From contig VXAI01000046.1 in NCBI GenBank assembly GCA_013399305.1, forward strand, positions 2,488,631-2,552,630: DNA of 64,000 bases, written 5' to 3'. The translations under genes and the position numbers were made by a program. Position 1 is the stretch's first letter; each line of letters starts with the position of its first letter. Shown here one piece after another: positions 14,239-28,160 of the stretch. This DNA comes from Rostratula benghalensis. Taxonomy: Eukaryota > Chordata > Aves > Charadriiformes > Rostratulidae. The notes beneath the pieces are model-generated. The model saw nothing but the letters and a program-made list of their open reading frames with translations. It was not told where the DNA came from and searched no databases.

Positions 14239-17200
14239 AAGAGTAAATGTTTTGCATACATTGTTTTTGCCTGTCCATTCGTGGTAATTAAACCCATGTG
14301 TATTACATTTATTCCCATGAGTTCAACCCTCCCTTTTGACAAATCCAATGATTAAACATATTCTTTATTTCTAACAAGACTCTATACAATGCTAAATTGC
14401 TGCCACTTAGTTGCAACAGCTTTGCTTTCTATTACAACCCCATTTATTTCTGAAAAACAATCAAATGTCCACCTTTTTTTTCCCCCCTCCCTTTTGCTCA
14501 TGCTCTGATAAGCAGCAGCTCCAAACAGACAGCGTTCTGCTTTCTACAGGGAGAGCATCACCCTTCATTCACCAATGTAACTTCTGTGTGGCAGCAGACG
14601 GACAACTGACTGCTGATGAGGCAGTTACACCAGTATTTGAGGGTTATGCAGGCAGCCCTAACCACACATAGGGAAGGCTGAGAAGTAATCACCATACATG
14701 TAGAAAAAAACACAGCACAGAAGAAACTGTTGCCAGTGGAAAGGCCTTGCTTTACCAGGGGAGGCAACTCTGCAGATTGCAGACGACTGCAGATGGGAAA
14801 GGCAGCCTCAGAGGTTCGTGACAAAGTAGTAGAATGGAAGGTTAATGACAGAACTTTCTGCTCATATCCCAGTACATTTTCATTGATTTCAGTTCAAATT
14901 TCCTTAAGATCAGTTACTATTTCTTTAACCTTCTGACAAAGATGATTAGCTCAAGCAGCCAGGTCAAAAAGAGTACTTGGATTCCAAGTCAGTAGTGCTT
15001 CTGTAAAAAAATGTATTCTGCAGGTAAGTTGTGCAGGCAATCCATCTTTGCAAACAAAAGCTTTTCAAGAAAACCCACTATCAGTCTATAAACAGTCTTA
15101 GAAGAAAATTAAATGCCGTTGCAAACTAAACCAATATTGCCCACTGGGATTAAGCTTATGGCCTGGTGCTTGAGCTAACAATGCAGACACTGTAAGCAAC
15201 CAGTAAGTGCAAGGAGGAGTGCTATGGTACAACTTTCTTCTGTCTACCAAACAAAACAAGGAAATGTTTGCTCCCGTTTCAGGTAATCAGAGATAATACT
15301 GAAACAAAACTTTATGTTCCTTTGAAAATTCTTTATAAATACTATGGTGGTTACAGCTTAAAGTAACCAAAAAATCTCTATATTATTCCTACAGATTTAT
15401 AAACCAGACTGTGTGTGTGAATAAAGTTTACATACTTTAAACACTGTAAATTGTTGGACTATTTTGCTAGTTTCAAAGAATGTAAACATTGCTTTGGGTA
15501 TTCATCCTTTAAGGTCGTTCCTTCCAAGAACAGAGCAAATTGGAGGGGGGCAGCAAGGTGTTGGGTAGAACAGATAATTTAAGCCACGGGACAATTGAAA
15601 TCCACGGGAATCCCTACTTTTACTGGGAAGAAAAGTGTCCATGTTCTCTTTTATATATTTTCTCTCAGTTCCACACAGGCCAAGGCCCGCAGATCTTCCA
15701 TAACTTATTCATGACAAGTACAAGATTGGCAAAGTTCAGATGACCAAGTAGTTCATAACAGAAGAGCTGCAGTACTACACTTGCAGTTGTTCAAGCCCAA
15801 GCAGAACTCTTGAGTCTGCAACACATTGGAATACTGTAGTGGGGCTGGGAGAGGTATGCTACATGATCCACTCCCAAGTTCCTCACATTTTAGAGAAAGA
15901 CATCATTCCAATTTGGGGATTATGGTTCATTTGCAAGATAAACATAGCTAAGTGTTAGAGAAAAGTCAATGCAACGCAGACAAATCATGGCTGTTTATAA
16001 AGTAGCAACACAGGAATTTAAAAGTAGTCTCAAATAATTTCCTTATCACAGTCTGCTGAAAAAGTCCATGTTTCAAACCCTTAACTAATAGTTTTCTGAT
16101 TAGTTTTTCATACAGATTAGAACATATTAATATAAAATGCCACTTACTACAGCTTTGAAACTCAATATCCACACATTTATACATATGCATCTCTAAGACA
16201 GGATAGATTTACCTCCTTGAAGTGAGACACACAGGTGTAACACCTCAAAAGGATTTGCCTTTACCAGACAAAAATTACAGACACATCACATTTGCAGTAG
16301 TGGCCCTAATTCCACTTCATGTGAGATATGTTGTCCCTTTGTTTGCTGCTGACAAGCGTAAAGAGCCACTTTCACTGCAGATAATAATGGTTAATTTATC
16401 ACACAGAGCAGTGGCTGACCTCTGTGCGTCCCTGGCCCTTCATCACCTTCACACCTGCTCAAGCTAATTGTTAGAGCCAAGTGTAAATGAAAATCAACTG
16501 GGCTAATAATGAATGGAGGCCATTACTCGCAACAGCACGTTGCTTTACAAAGGTTTATCAAGCTACGATATAACTAGTCCTGTAGTCACAGCTCCCTGTT
16601 TTATAAATGAGGACAGGGTAAACTCTTCAAGCCAGAAAAGAAAAACAGACAGTAAAGGCAAACCCACCTATATTTGGCACTGTTTTTATAGAAGCTTAGC
16701 ACAGCAAATAACATACTGACATTAGAAAATGCAAGCCAGAAATCCCAGTTCATAAAGCAGCAGTGGCATTTTAAAAATTCTGGAGAGGATGAAAGAATAT
16801 CCATTTTACCCATTTAACATAACACTAGTCTTATAAAATTCATTCGTGCAAGTATGCTAATTAGGCAAACATAGAAGACAATAGTTACAATCAGAATCAT
16901 GAAACAGATAATTAAAAAGCCTGATAAAGACTACAAAAAAAAACAACCCACAACCACATAAAATTCCACTTTCAGTTTCTTATCCATATTCAGATTGTTT
17001 TTCAAGCAAAAACTCAGGAACCACAGAAAGTGCACATTACATAAACAAGCTTTAAATGCATCGAAATTAGGTCCTGCTACCTTCAGTAATTTACTAAAAG
17101 AAAAACAAATACCTGCCTTTCTTAAGACTCTCATACTCCTCTGTACACACCACCACAATTTTGATTTTTACTCACTTAAAAGGAACAGAGTATATATTAA

Positions 17201-20200
17201 AATTGTCCATAATCTGGTAAAAAATTGTATTTACTTAACTGAATAATTTTCATTAAAAGCAACTACATACAAGTTCTTCTCACAGAGTACCATAAAAGCA
17301 GAGCTACTGTTCAATTCTAAAGCACTTTCCCATAAAAAGTTAATAAAGAGGAAGAAAACATGCATAATACTTTCTTCTACGTATACTGCATTAAGAATGC
17401 ACCGGAAGCCTTCGAATTAGTAAAATAAAGTGCTTTCTTTTACAAATCTGCGGGACAGAATCCAACATCAATAAAAATAAAGAAGCTGCAAAGTGTTATG
17501 GAACTTCAGATTGCTTGTGGCAGGGCAAAGGGTAAAGAAAAATGCAAATGAAAACTTGAAAGTGTGACATTTGGATTTTGAACAGTATTTCAAAAACCAA
17601 CAAGGTCGGTAATGCTGCTGAAATTGCAGGCACACCATTCTGGGAGAAATCTGCCTTTATATATACATATTTTACAGGTTCATGCAGCCAACATTCTCTG
17701 TATTTATTTAGTAAGTTTGCCTGATATACAGATTTAAACCCTATTTTCTTGTTTTTACATTCCCATCAATACAAAGCCAGCATAAAATTCTGTCATATGA
17801 GTTTGGCTCTATGAGTCATTGCAATATAGAATAAAAGAGAAAATTCATCCAGTATAACTTAAACAGTCATAGTATACACAGTTTCAATAGAGTTCATGGG
17901 ATCTCACCACACTTAACATCATCTCAATGATATGCAAAACCAAAACCCCATATTGATGTTCCATTTTCCTTCCCGGGAAAATACTTTCCGATATATGCCA
18001 GAAGTCTTATGAATGAAAATAGAATTAATTTTGCACTCCCCACAGTCAGACTTGTTTAATGACACAACATTGTAAACAACACTATTTTGTGGTAGTTATT
18101 CTAGCGTTACGGTCCAAATATTTATTTGACGTGTGGGGTGCAATATTTTAACAGAGCTGTACCAACTTACCCCAGAATATGTGTGTGTTTTTATGAATAA
18201 GTGGTGAGCTATCTTCAGTCATTTCCAAGAGTACAGTACACTACAGAAATATAATTATGCACATCAGACTGCTGCTGATTTCCGGTGAAGGTTCTATGCC
18301 ATTTCATATTACTTTCAGATGGGAAAAATTTGCAGAGCCACCTTATCTGTTCCCCATGCCTCAGAAAGAGGCAATTGCCTGGTATAATAAATGACAGCAG
18401 ATTGCTGCCCAGACACTCCAGCAGTACACTCCAGCAATCCCTCTTTTCCAGCCTACCTGGATATCCTTGTCCTTTCCCACTCATTGTCACGGTTACACAT
18501 TCCCTCACTGTAATATCTAACACGCATTTTCTATAATTTAGTTTAAACTCAGTATTCTTTGTTCAGTTTTAGTTGCCAGTTGAAGAAAATTGCTATAAAA
18601 ATGTTGAAGGAGGAAAAAGAATTCTACAGAAAGTTGCCAACAAACTCTATCCCAAGAAAGCAGTGCATAATGCCCCATCACCACTGTGAACAGGCCTAAG
18701 GATTTTCCCCATGTGCAGGAGGCCCTGAATCAGGATGCAAATCAAATCCACTTATAGATAAGTAAGGGACACATACATTCCTTTCTAATATGTAGACACC
18801 AAAACATGTTCTGAGTAAGAACAAACACTTAAAGTGGATTTAATCTTTCTCAGACTAGGCTTGATTCTCTTGGTTACCTTTTGAGCCTGTTTAGAGGTAA
18901 ATCCATGGGTTCCAAACAAGCCTATAAACCACACATTGCAAGCTATGAACACCAGTTCCTTACCCTTTTCTCTGTAATCATATTGACTGATTGACTGATG
19001 ACACAGTTGGCTAGAAGGCAGTGTTCCCATCCCCTCCCACCCCTCAAGACACATATATTGCTATCTGAAAGGGCATTCTGATTAAAAAAGTGTTTGAGGC
19101 CATCTCAGCATCCATATCTCCTCTTACCTCCTCCCCAGCTCTGTTAAAAAAACATTGTCTCTTCTCAGCATTCTTTATCTCCTCTGCTCATGCCCTGATA
19201 GCAATGCTGAGCATGAAAGAAAATTCCCAGTTCAGTTACGGAAGTACTCTTTCAGATACTTTTCCAGGAAGACATCCAGGCCAGATGAGGATCCAAGCAG
19301 AGCAGAAACACTTCTCTGCACAATTGCCCAGGGCACTTCAAATACTACAGCAAGCATTGCAGCTGCCCATGATTTAAAAAAGGAAAATATACGTGCCAAA
19401 ATGAAGGAATTTAATACAGCAATTACTATGCTCACACTAGCAAACATTTTGTATTGTATTCCTAAAGCCAGATCATTCTGAATATATAATCTGATTGTAT
19501 TTATAACTTTTATACCCATTAAAGCTTCAAAGTATTTTATGTACAGAAAATTTATGCTACATGTCCCATGTAGCTGTGCCAACCCTTTGGAGAACTAATC
19601 ACCCCACTAAACAGAAATTTCCCTCTCGGTAATATTTAATACAGTAGAGAGCTTGACTGTGATAGCAGAAATACATTTTGGTTTCCTAAAAGAGGAACTC
19701 AAAGATTCCAGGCTTGAGCAACTGTTTTCCTACACAATTAAATTAAAAAGACAGACAATAAAGCTTAGGGCAAGGTTTTACTTAAATAGCAATGCATACT
19801 TCCATATTAGTGAAAAAATGCACACTTGCAAGAGGGAAGCAAAACAATTGTTTAGATTATATACCTCATAGAGACCACACGATTCATTAATGGTAGTGTT
19901 TTTCAGTAAATCCAGTTAAGAAAGGCAGCCAAAACCAGGTGATGCAATCAGAATGCTCTACCTATTAGGCATACAACATTTAAGAAAATTTACAAGCACC
20001 AACATTAACTAGTGTTCCCAGCCTTACAATTGATACAATGAACTCAGCCTTCAACAGACAGAATAATTATGCTAATAGAAGAAAAACTTTTCCCAAAAAA
20101 GGCAGCCAAATCTAAGAGACCTGTCAATGCCAGTGTCATCAGTGGAGTGATAACTAGTAAAGAGCGGATATCAAAGGCTGTCTTTTTCTTCCCCTCCATG

Positions 20201-21989
20201 CTCTGTTCTGTTTGAGCCCATGGTGGTCACAGCTCCTTTAACAATATTTATAATGAAGGAACAACGTTGGAGATGTCAACCCTGATTATTCATAAAGGCT
20301 CCTCCTGCCCAGCTCTCCCCTTAGGCTAACTGTAAAAGTACCTGATTCCCAATTCTCAAACACAAAAGCGCACAGAGCTTGAAAGCTGAGCTGACTAATA
20401 AAGTTTGCATATCCCTAAGAACAAGAGCACACAATGAAGAAGAAAAGGAATGGCAAGATTAAACAAAAACAGTAAGCTTGGACGGGAAATAATAAAAATT
20501 TAAAGAGGCAAGAACTTAGATCCCCCTGCCATACTCCTGTTCATTTACATTTCAGCATGTCCTAAGAAGCATCTGTTTTATCTCCTGACTGCTGCATCAA
20601 GGTATAATATACACCACAAAACTTAAATCACATTTTGGAACTGGAATGATGAGAGGTTGTGAACAATGTAACTTCTAGGTCATTGAACTTCAACTCAGAA
20701 GAAATCTAGAACAAGGGGTAAGACTGACCCCAGCAAACATTTCTGGCTCACTGTTTTGCTTCGGGGCCTCTGTTGGTATTTAATGCACAGATAAATGTGG
20801 GAAACACCTTCAAACAAACAGGAAACTGGGCTTACATCAGAATCACGAGCGGGATTTGCCTGCCGTGGAGCTTCGATGCACCTCGGAATACCTGACAAAC
20901 ATAGGGGCTTAGGGCTAGGCCGTCAAGTTCTTCTTTGTCCCTCTGTTCTGATTTACTTACCTTATGGCTGACTGCTGGAAAGAGTAGGGGTCACCTGCCC
21001 AGGACAAGCTAGAGGGCAGGAAGAAAAATGAAATGAAGGAGTCCACACGAGTCCAAGCAACCATCCAGTTGCAGAAAAGATGAGCCTCTTCACTAGTCCT
21101 TTCTTGAGGCTGACTAACACTACAGCCTTGCCTTACATTTTGAGAGGCCTGTCTAGTCAAAAGAAATACACAACTCTTACAAGCCACCCGAGAAGAATTG
21201 TGAAGCTGTTTAACTGCACACAGCATGTTGCTCAAGGCAGGAAGCAACAATACTGAATAGTGTATCTCAAGAAAGCTAGAGGGGCATTTTGAGGCAGCAA
21301 TAAACCAAGTATGGCATCCTCCAATACAGAGTCAGAGGAAGATGCTGGGATGAACTTTCTGAACTGGAAAAACTGACACAAGATCCTCTCTCCAGCGTTC
21401 CCTAGATGGAAAAAAACCTTTTTTTTCCTTTGGTGAACAAATTTACACTATCCGTAACAAGTTCTGTAGCCTGGAATAGCCTTTCTGGAAGGGCTAGGAT
21501 AGCCTTTCTTAACAGTGGCAACAAAGGACTCACTTTCTTAGCACAACTGAAGTAATTTTCCTTTTTGTGAAAGATCCCCCTATGCTATGAAAAGAAATAG
21601 GCAAGGCCTATAGTCTTCTGTTGAAAGGAGAAAAAAATGGGTAAAATTTCAGACTACCTCAGCCTAGGCTAGGCTTTACTTTTACAGCTCAAGCTAACCC
21701 CATCCAAGATGACAGGAAAGTCATAGTACTGTCTCTGGTACTCTGGAGTTGCGCCTTTACACCAGTGTAGTGCTGCTTTGATTTACTGTAAATCACACAA
21801 AGGGAAGGATAATACTGTGGGTGGTTTACCCACAGAGGGCATATTCTCTATTGGGATACGTAAGTCAGCATTGCAGAAATGTCAAGCAGAACCTTCCTTT
21901 GAAATGTGGTTCACTTAATTCATTGTTTGCAAATGTGTCAGAAAAAAATTGGCTTTACCTCCAATACATTTGTAAGATCTAGGCCTTTG

Positions 21990-22379
21990 AAAATTGTTCG
22001 GGTTGTTCAGCCTGGAGATGAGAAGGCTCTGGGGAAACCTTCTTGTGGCCTCTCATTATTTAAAAGCAGCATGTAAGAAGATGGACACAAATATTTTAGC
22101 ATGGCTGTGCAATTGGACAAGGGGTAATGGGTTTCAACTAAAAGAGAGTAGATTAAACTACACAGAAGGAAGAAATTTTTTCCAGTGAGGATGGTGAAAC
22201 ACTGAAGCAGTTGTCCAGAGAGGTGGTAGATGCCCCATCCCTGGAAAAATCTCAGGTGAGGTTGTACAGTGCTCTGAGCAACCTGATGTAGTTGAAAATG
22301 TTCCTGCTCATTGCAGGGGGATTGGACTAGATTGGCTTTAAAGGTCCCATTCAACTCAAACCATTCTATAATGCTATGA
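21990..22379 (+). mobile_element. CR1 LINE 3' end, plus orientation (about 390 bp)
   Basis: Begins near TTGTTCAGCCTGGAGATGAG and contains the CR1 landmarks GGACAAGGGGTAATGG, GAGGTGGTAGATGCCCCATC, TCTGAGCAACCTGATGTAG and GGGGATTGGACTAGATTGGC, then ends in imperfect terminal octamers (ATTCTATA ATGCTATG). It is 5'-truncated, as is typical of CR1 retrotransposition. No reverse transcriptase is present. Confidence 0.95.
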
Positions 22380-24211
22380 TATGTTACAGCTACCTAATTT
22401 CAGCCTTTCAAATTCTCCCTGTTGGCTCCCCGACACATAGTGGAATATGAAAACTAGCAATTAATTTTCAATTACATCAACTGTACATCTTCCAAATGAA
22501 AATGCTTCTGTTCAAGGGTCCAAATGACTTATTTCAAAATTCCAAATCGTATCATTTGAAACAGTTTTTCTTGAATTACAAGGGTCTAGCTCCTGCAGGA
22601 GTTATGGACCTTTGTGTAGTTAACTAAACAGCTGTGTCATTACACAGTGACATACATGTATTTAGTGTCACAGTCCTCTGCTCAATTTTATTCATCTCTT
22701 TGTCACCTGGAAACAAAACAGAAAACATTTATCTCAACTGCCATGCCAATGCCCTCAATGGAAGTTTACCACATTTAGCCCAGTATTCATGATACCTATC
22801 TCACATCTCTAGAAAGAGGGCACTATGTGGAGTGGTGAAGAAGAAGAGAACAATACCTAACCCAGCTCACTAGCCATGAGGGCATGGCCTTTTTACTAAT
22901 TAGCTTTATTTCAAAAATAATTGGCCTTCTTGACTACACCACAGTACATCAGATGAAGTTGAGTGTGAGGAAAGAAGCACAGTAAACTCATTACCATTTA
23001 CTCATTCACTGCCAAATTGTTAAAAAAGGTCACTCAAAAGGTCAAGAATGATACTCGCTACATTAGAGCTTTAATCTGAATATATAAGAATAGGCAGCAA
23101 CGTAATTATGAAACCAAAACTGATAGAGAGATAGTACAGAACAAGAAGAGAAGCACAATACAGAGAGGAGTAATTAACTAAAATAATCACATATCTTGGA
23201 ACAAGTCAGCCTTAACCTTTCTAGCCCTGGTAGCATACTGCTCACTGATTTTATAGTGTACCTTCACTAGGCCACTAGATGTTCACCACACCTGAATCTA
23301 CTCACTATTTTAAGTCCCTGCAGCCCAGATAGAGATGAGAGCATTAAAATCCCCTCATTTTGCATTCTGAGGCATGCTACTGTAGTGCAACATGAACTAG
23401 CAGCCTGACTCTCCTGAATTTGACTCTTTAGGCTACCTCCACAGCTCACAACAATCACTCAAAATATCTCAGCCATAAGCTTTTGGTTTACAAAGGAGCT
23501 TTTTAGGACATGTGTGGCAGATAAGTATCTCATCCTTGTCCAAGTTTCTAAACATAAGAAATAATAAATCTTTAGGAAGAAAAAAAAAACAAACAACAAC
23601 CTACCTGAAAGGGACCCTTTACCCTAGGTTGCTTGTCCCTACAAGGATCCACAAGCCCAACTTGCATTCATGAAATAAACTTAAAATTCTCTTGCCCTTT
23701 TACAACTTACCACTCCTTTTATCAGGAGGCTTCTTAATAAGGCACTATTCAGTGAAAGCAAGAACTGCCTTTGTTGAACATTAGTCAGCTGCTTTTCCAG
23801 GTGGTTTGTATTTGAATAGACAGCCATTCCTATTTAATGGCTTTTCAGTGTTAGATTCACACCCATCACAGCTGCTTGGTTTCCACACTGTCTAAAGCTT
23901 GAAGACAGAAAGGATAATGTCTATATAGTCAAAAAGAGTTTGCAGCTCACTAAAGGCATGTAGGGAAAGGCTTCCAAGGAAGCCTTCATGGGATCTTCAG
24001 TCCGTCTTTTTGGGGAAGTTGTAGGGCCTGCTCTAACTTATGGCTTTATTCAATATGTGCAACACCACAAGTAGCAGGACAACAAATTTAAAGTAATGCT
24101 ATCACAACGGCCCTGTGCTGAAACATTTCCATGAACAAATCTTGCTTAGTCTCTGTCCTCAGTACATAGCCTTCCCCATAAAAACATTATGCCTTAAAGA
24201 AATGAGGGGTG

Positions 24212-24230
24212 GGGAAGGAAGGAAGGAAGA
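24212..24230 (+). repeat. (GGAA)n short tandem repeat
   Basis: About four GGAA units. Confidence 0.85.
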
Positions 24231-27200
24231 ATCATGTAAGTAAACTCCCCCACGCCACCATAAAAGAATTTTTACTTTTTACTCATGAGCTCCTTGTCCC
24301 AGCTGTCAGGAGCTATTAGTGCTTTCAATATTCCAGCAAAGCAGTAACATTTTTGCAAGAGCACTCAGTAATAATCACATCGGTATTTCCCATCCTGCTA
24401 AAGCAATAGCACTTCTTTGCATCTGACTACCTAGAATTAACCAAACTCCCATTCATGGTGAGAACAAGGAACTCATGACAAGCTTCAGTGGGTAAATGAA
24501 GTAGCTTTTAAAAAATCATTAATTTCCAGGCAAGTCACTATTGGTAAACTTAGCTTTATAGCATCTGCAGCAAAACATGCAGACATATGTGACTGGAGGA
24601 GCCAGTTCTCCATTTCCTAAACCACACATTTAATTTAGATTTGAAAGACAGTAATTGCACATTAAGTACCCATTGATTACCTAAAATGAATTTATTAAGA
24701 AATAACAGCTACATAACGCATCCCTGTTAGATACTCACATATCTATTACAAAGCTGTTAAACAGCAATAAATGTTTATCTAAAAAATTAGCATTCGGCTA
24801 ACATAAAATACACATCCTATTAAATCCAAGTGAAATACACACTGAAGACAATTAAAGCTCCTTTCTTCTAGCCTCAATTTTTCTGATCAATGCTCTTCTG
24901 CCTATGTCTGAAGTCAAAGCACCACACCTGTGAATAGTAATTTTTTTCTTGAAAAGACTCAGGAAATTTTCAAGATATTTTAAAGTGGAAATGTCTAGCC
25001 TTTCAAGAAATCATTTTTCAAGTCTCGTTTTCTTGGTGAGATCACATTACCCTTCACAGCTCTGCTGCTCCTGACTCTGGGGCACAGAGAGCTCTTTCTA
25101 CCATTCTCTATCCTTCGGTGCAGACAGCTCCCAAGCAACTGGTTTCCACAGGCAGCATGGCTGTGCTCCTGTTGCTGTTCTTAGGATTGCTTGATTCTGT
25201 TATTTAATATAAGGATACTCTGAAGCTCAGAAGTGGAACAGTGGCTCTGGAGCTAACAGCAGCTGAGTCGAGACTCTCAGAATGGTAACTTTGGATGGAA
25301 AAGGAAACTGTGTATTAGACCCTTATTTATGCATCAATACGGAACGTACATACCTGTTCTGAACAGGCACATACCAATGAGATACAGGGAAAGGGATGTG
25401 ACATTCTGTGAAGAGAATTGCGGTCCCTACGGGTAAATTTTACAGAAATAAAAATAACACTCCAGTCACCTCTGGCCTAGATCAAAGACAGTAGACTTTT
25501 GACAAAGAGTTGGCAGGAGTCTGGTGAAAGACACCAAAACAAGCACCAAAAGGAAGAGATTGAAAATGCAAAGAGTGGACTGTGGTGACAAGTTCTCTAC
25601 ACAGACAGGAAATACTGAACTAACACACACACAAAATGGAAACTTCACTCTGAACTTTTTTGTTAAGCCCAGAGAATTGCTTTTTAGATACAAAAGAGCT
25701 ACTGGAATGAAATTAAATACATTCTGTCCAGTGGGCACTCCCTGGAATCACATCTGAAGCACCTATATAGGGCAGCATAATGAAACTTTATTTCTGCTGC
25801 TCACAATTCATCAATTTTCTGGGCAAGTCCAAAACTCCTACAGACTCACTGGCTTCCTGCTGCAGCAATTAATTCTCATTTCCTACTAAACTATTAATTA
25901 ATTTTAAAAAGCCCTTGTTGTTGAGCAATGCATATACATCATTAACATCATAGAACTCTTCTGTTGCATTATTGTTTATTAAAACACAAACTCAGAAAAA
26001 GGAAATTGGAAAGAGTGAAGGTTATAAAGCAAAAAACCAGAGATGGGTCTGGAACACAGGCATACTCAGTCATGGAAATTCTGTTTGAAGCTTCACTGTC
26101 TGTTTTATTATGGATTCCATAGGCAGCTTCTAATTTAGTGCAGCTGTTAACACTCCTGCTACATCAAAAATTCCCTCTGCTGAACTTTTGTAGAGGTTTT
26201 TGTGTTAGACAAGCACCAGTCCTTTGCAATTTCAGTTTCCTAATTATCGTATTGCAGTTCTCATTTGTACTGTAAATCTGATCAGATTGGAAAAAAACCC
26301 CTAATAATTCACAGGTGTTGGTAGCACTGTTTTTACTAGATACTGCCTTTACTCAGTGATACATCAAAGGTGTACAAGAGCTGGTCAGTAACCAGCTTAG
26401 CAAATTGTTTCTAGGTATATTGCTGTGAAATGTGTATTACAGCACCTTCTGTGACAAATAACCGTGTAAGAGCTTTGATCTTCAATTGCTATTCAAAGCG
26501 TTACTAGTCATTTCTTTTAACCACATACTTTAAGAATATTAAGATAAACAAATTACCAACAAATGAAGGGTAAAAAACTACAAGAAGGATTAACCCACTA
26601 ACTGAACACTTAAAACTTTAAATAGCACACCAACTCTAGATGACTAATAAAAGGCTGCTATTGATAAAACATCTCTGATAAACAAGACAGATTTGGTTTT
26701 CTTCTTACATGTTTACAATAGCCACCTCTCCTTCCAACGACATCCACAGAAGTTTCCCTTTTCTCTAACATAATGAGTTTATTGTAGACAACACAATTCA
26801 TACCCTTCTGCAGTAACAGTGGTTGAGGGCCCTTCTGAAGCATTTGTTCTGCAAGGTGACATATTGTGACAAATCCAATGATAATGGGGAAATGTGGGAA
26901 ATCTGACAGAAATACTTTACTCCACGTTTCCACTAATGAGAATAAAACAGTAAGAGAGACACCTATCAAAAAACTGCAGTAAGCAATTTATTTGGTTGAA
27001 ACACAAGCAGTGCTTTTTCTTTCCCTGTTCCCCTTTCTCTTACTTTGCTTAGAGCAGGCTTTTTCATTTTTTTCTTCATTTTGCTTTATATTGTCAACCA
27101 AGAACAGAGTTCCTGAGGAGACAAACAGGGGGTAAAGAAGACAAATCTGTCTCCTTTGTGTGAGAGCTGTAGGCCAGAGTTATCAACTCCTCTGCTATTC

Positions 27201-28118
27201 AAGACAGATTTGCATATCCAAGGCCACCCGAGGCAGAGAAGGCATTTGGAGTCTGATTTTTTTTCCACAAGAACACATCAGGGAGCAAAGCAAAATAAGG
27301 AAACTCCAAAAAAGATCCAAGTAACCACTGAAAAAAAAAAATAAAATCACAAAACTTTGTGGAGGGGAAAAAACTCTCCCATTCAATAATCTCTTTCTTG
27401 AAAAAATGGCATTTTATACATAATGAAAATTCCAAATATCCTTATTAAAGAAACTTCACAGACAGCAACTTGGCACAAGAACTTCAGATTGGCACCCATG
27501 CTGTTTCTGTCCATATCTTATTACAATACTACTTCTCTGCACACAGGAACTGAGGATGATGGAGGAGTCAGCCTGCAAAATATTGTGAGTTACTTCACCA
27601 GCAGTCTTGCACCTTAACTACAGTTTGGTGAGAGAGAAAAAAAATAAATAATCCAAAACCAAAGATATAAACCCCACTACAGTGGGTACATTATGTGTTG
27701 ACTCTGCCACTAATACCTACTGTTTGGAAATACTGGAGAAATGCCAGTGGCAGGGGTAAGATTCTGGTATGGTCAATCCCTAGTCACAATGCTTGTCTTC
27801 CTACAGGTATAATGCTGGAATCAATGGACATGTCAACACAGTGATTACAAAAATTATTTCTAGAAATGCTCTCAGGAAAATCATAATTGACACAAATATA
27901 TTTACGTTCAAGTTAACATTTTGTTGAGAATATCTAAGTTACAGACATGATGCTACTGAGACAGTGTGTATGTTCAGTACTTTTATTGACTAACAAGAAT
28001 TACCAGCTACTTAGCTGCTAATTTCTTCTGACATGGAAAACATTTTCACACACACATTTGCTTTAATCTAACACAGAGCTACTTTTGGGCTTGATTTTGC
28101 CATACTTCCTCACAAAAA

Positions 28119-28160
28119 CAATTTTTAATGCAGAAGCCACAATTTATAATGCAGAAGTAT
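28119..28160 (+). repeat. 21-bp tandem duplication
   Basis: Copy 1 (28119-28139) and copy 2 (28140-28160) share CAATTT.TAATGCAGAAG, with differences at one internal and three terminal positions. A perfect 7-bp inverted repeat overlaps its right end. Confidence 0.85.

Larger units (their letters stand above)
1..21989. other. Intergenic DNA, no gene supported
   Basis: Apart from the CR1 fragment, possible MIR piece, pyrimidine tract, microsatellite and candidate regulatory stretches listed separately, I see only unique AT-rich sequence. Open frames here are under 120 codons, without splice-supported extension or recognisable protein similarity. Confidence 0.7.

Noticed and set aside
19232..19582. 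116-codon minus-strand open frame
   Set aside because: Overlaps an equally long frame on the other strand, neither recognisable; treated as chance.
22007..22354. 115-codon minus-strand open frame
   Set aside because: It is the antisense of a CR1 3' end.
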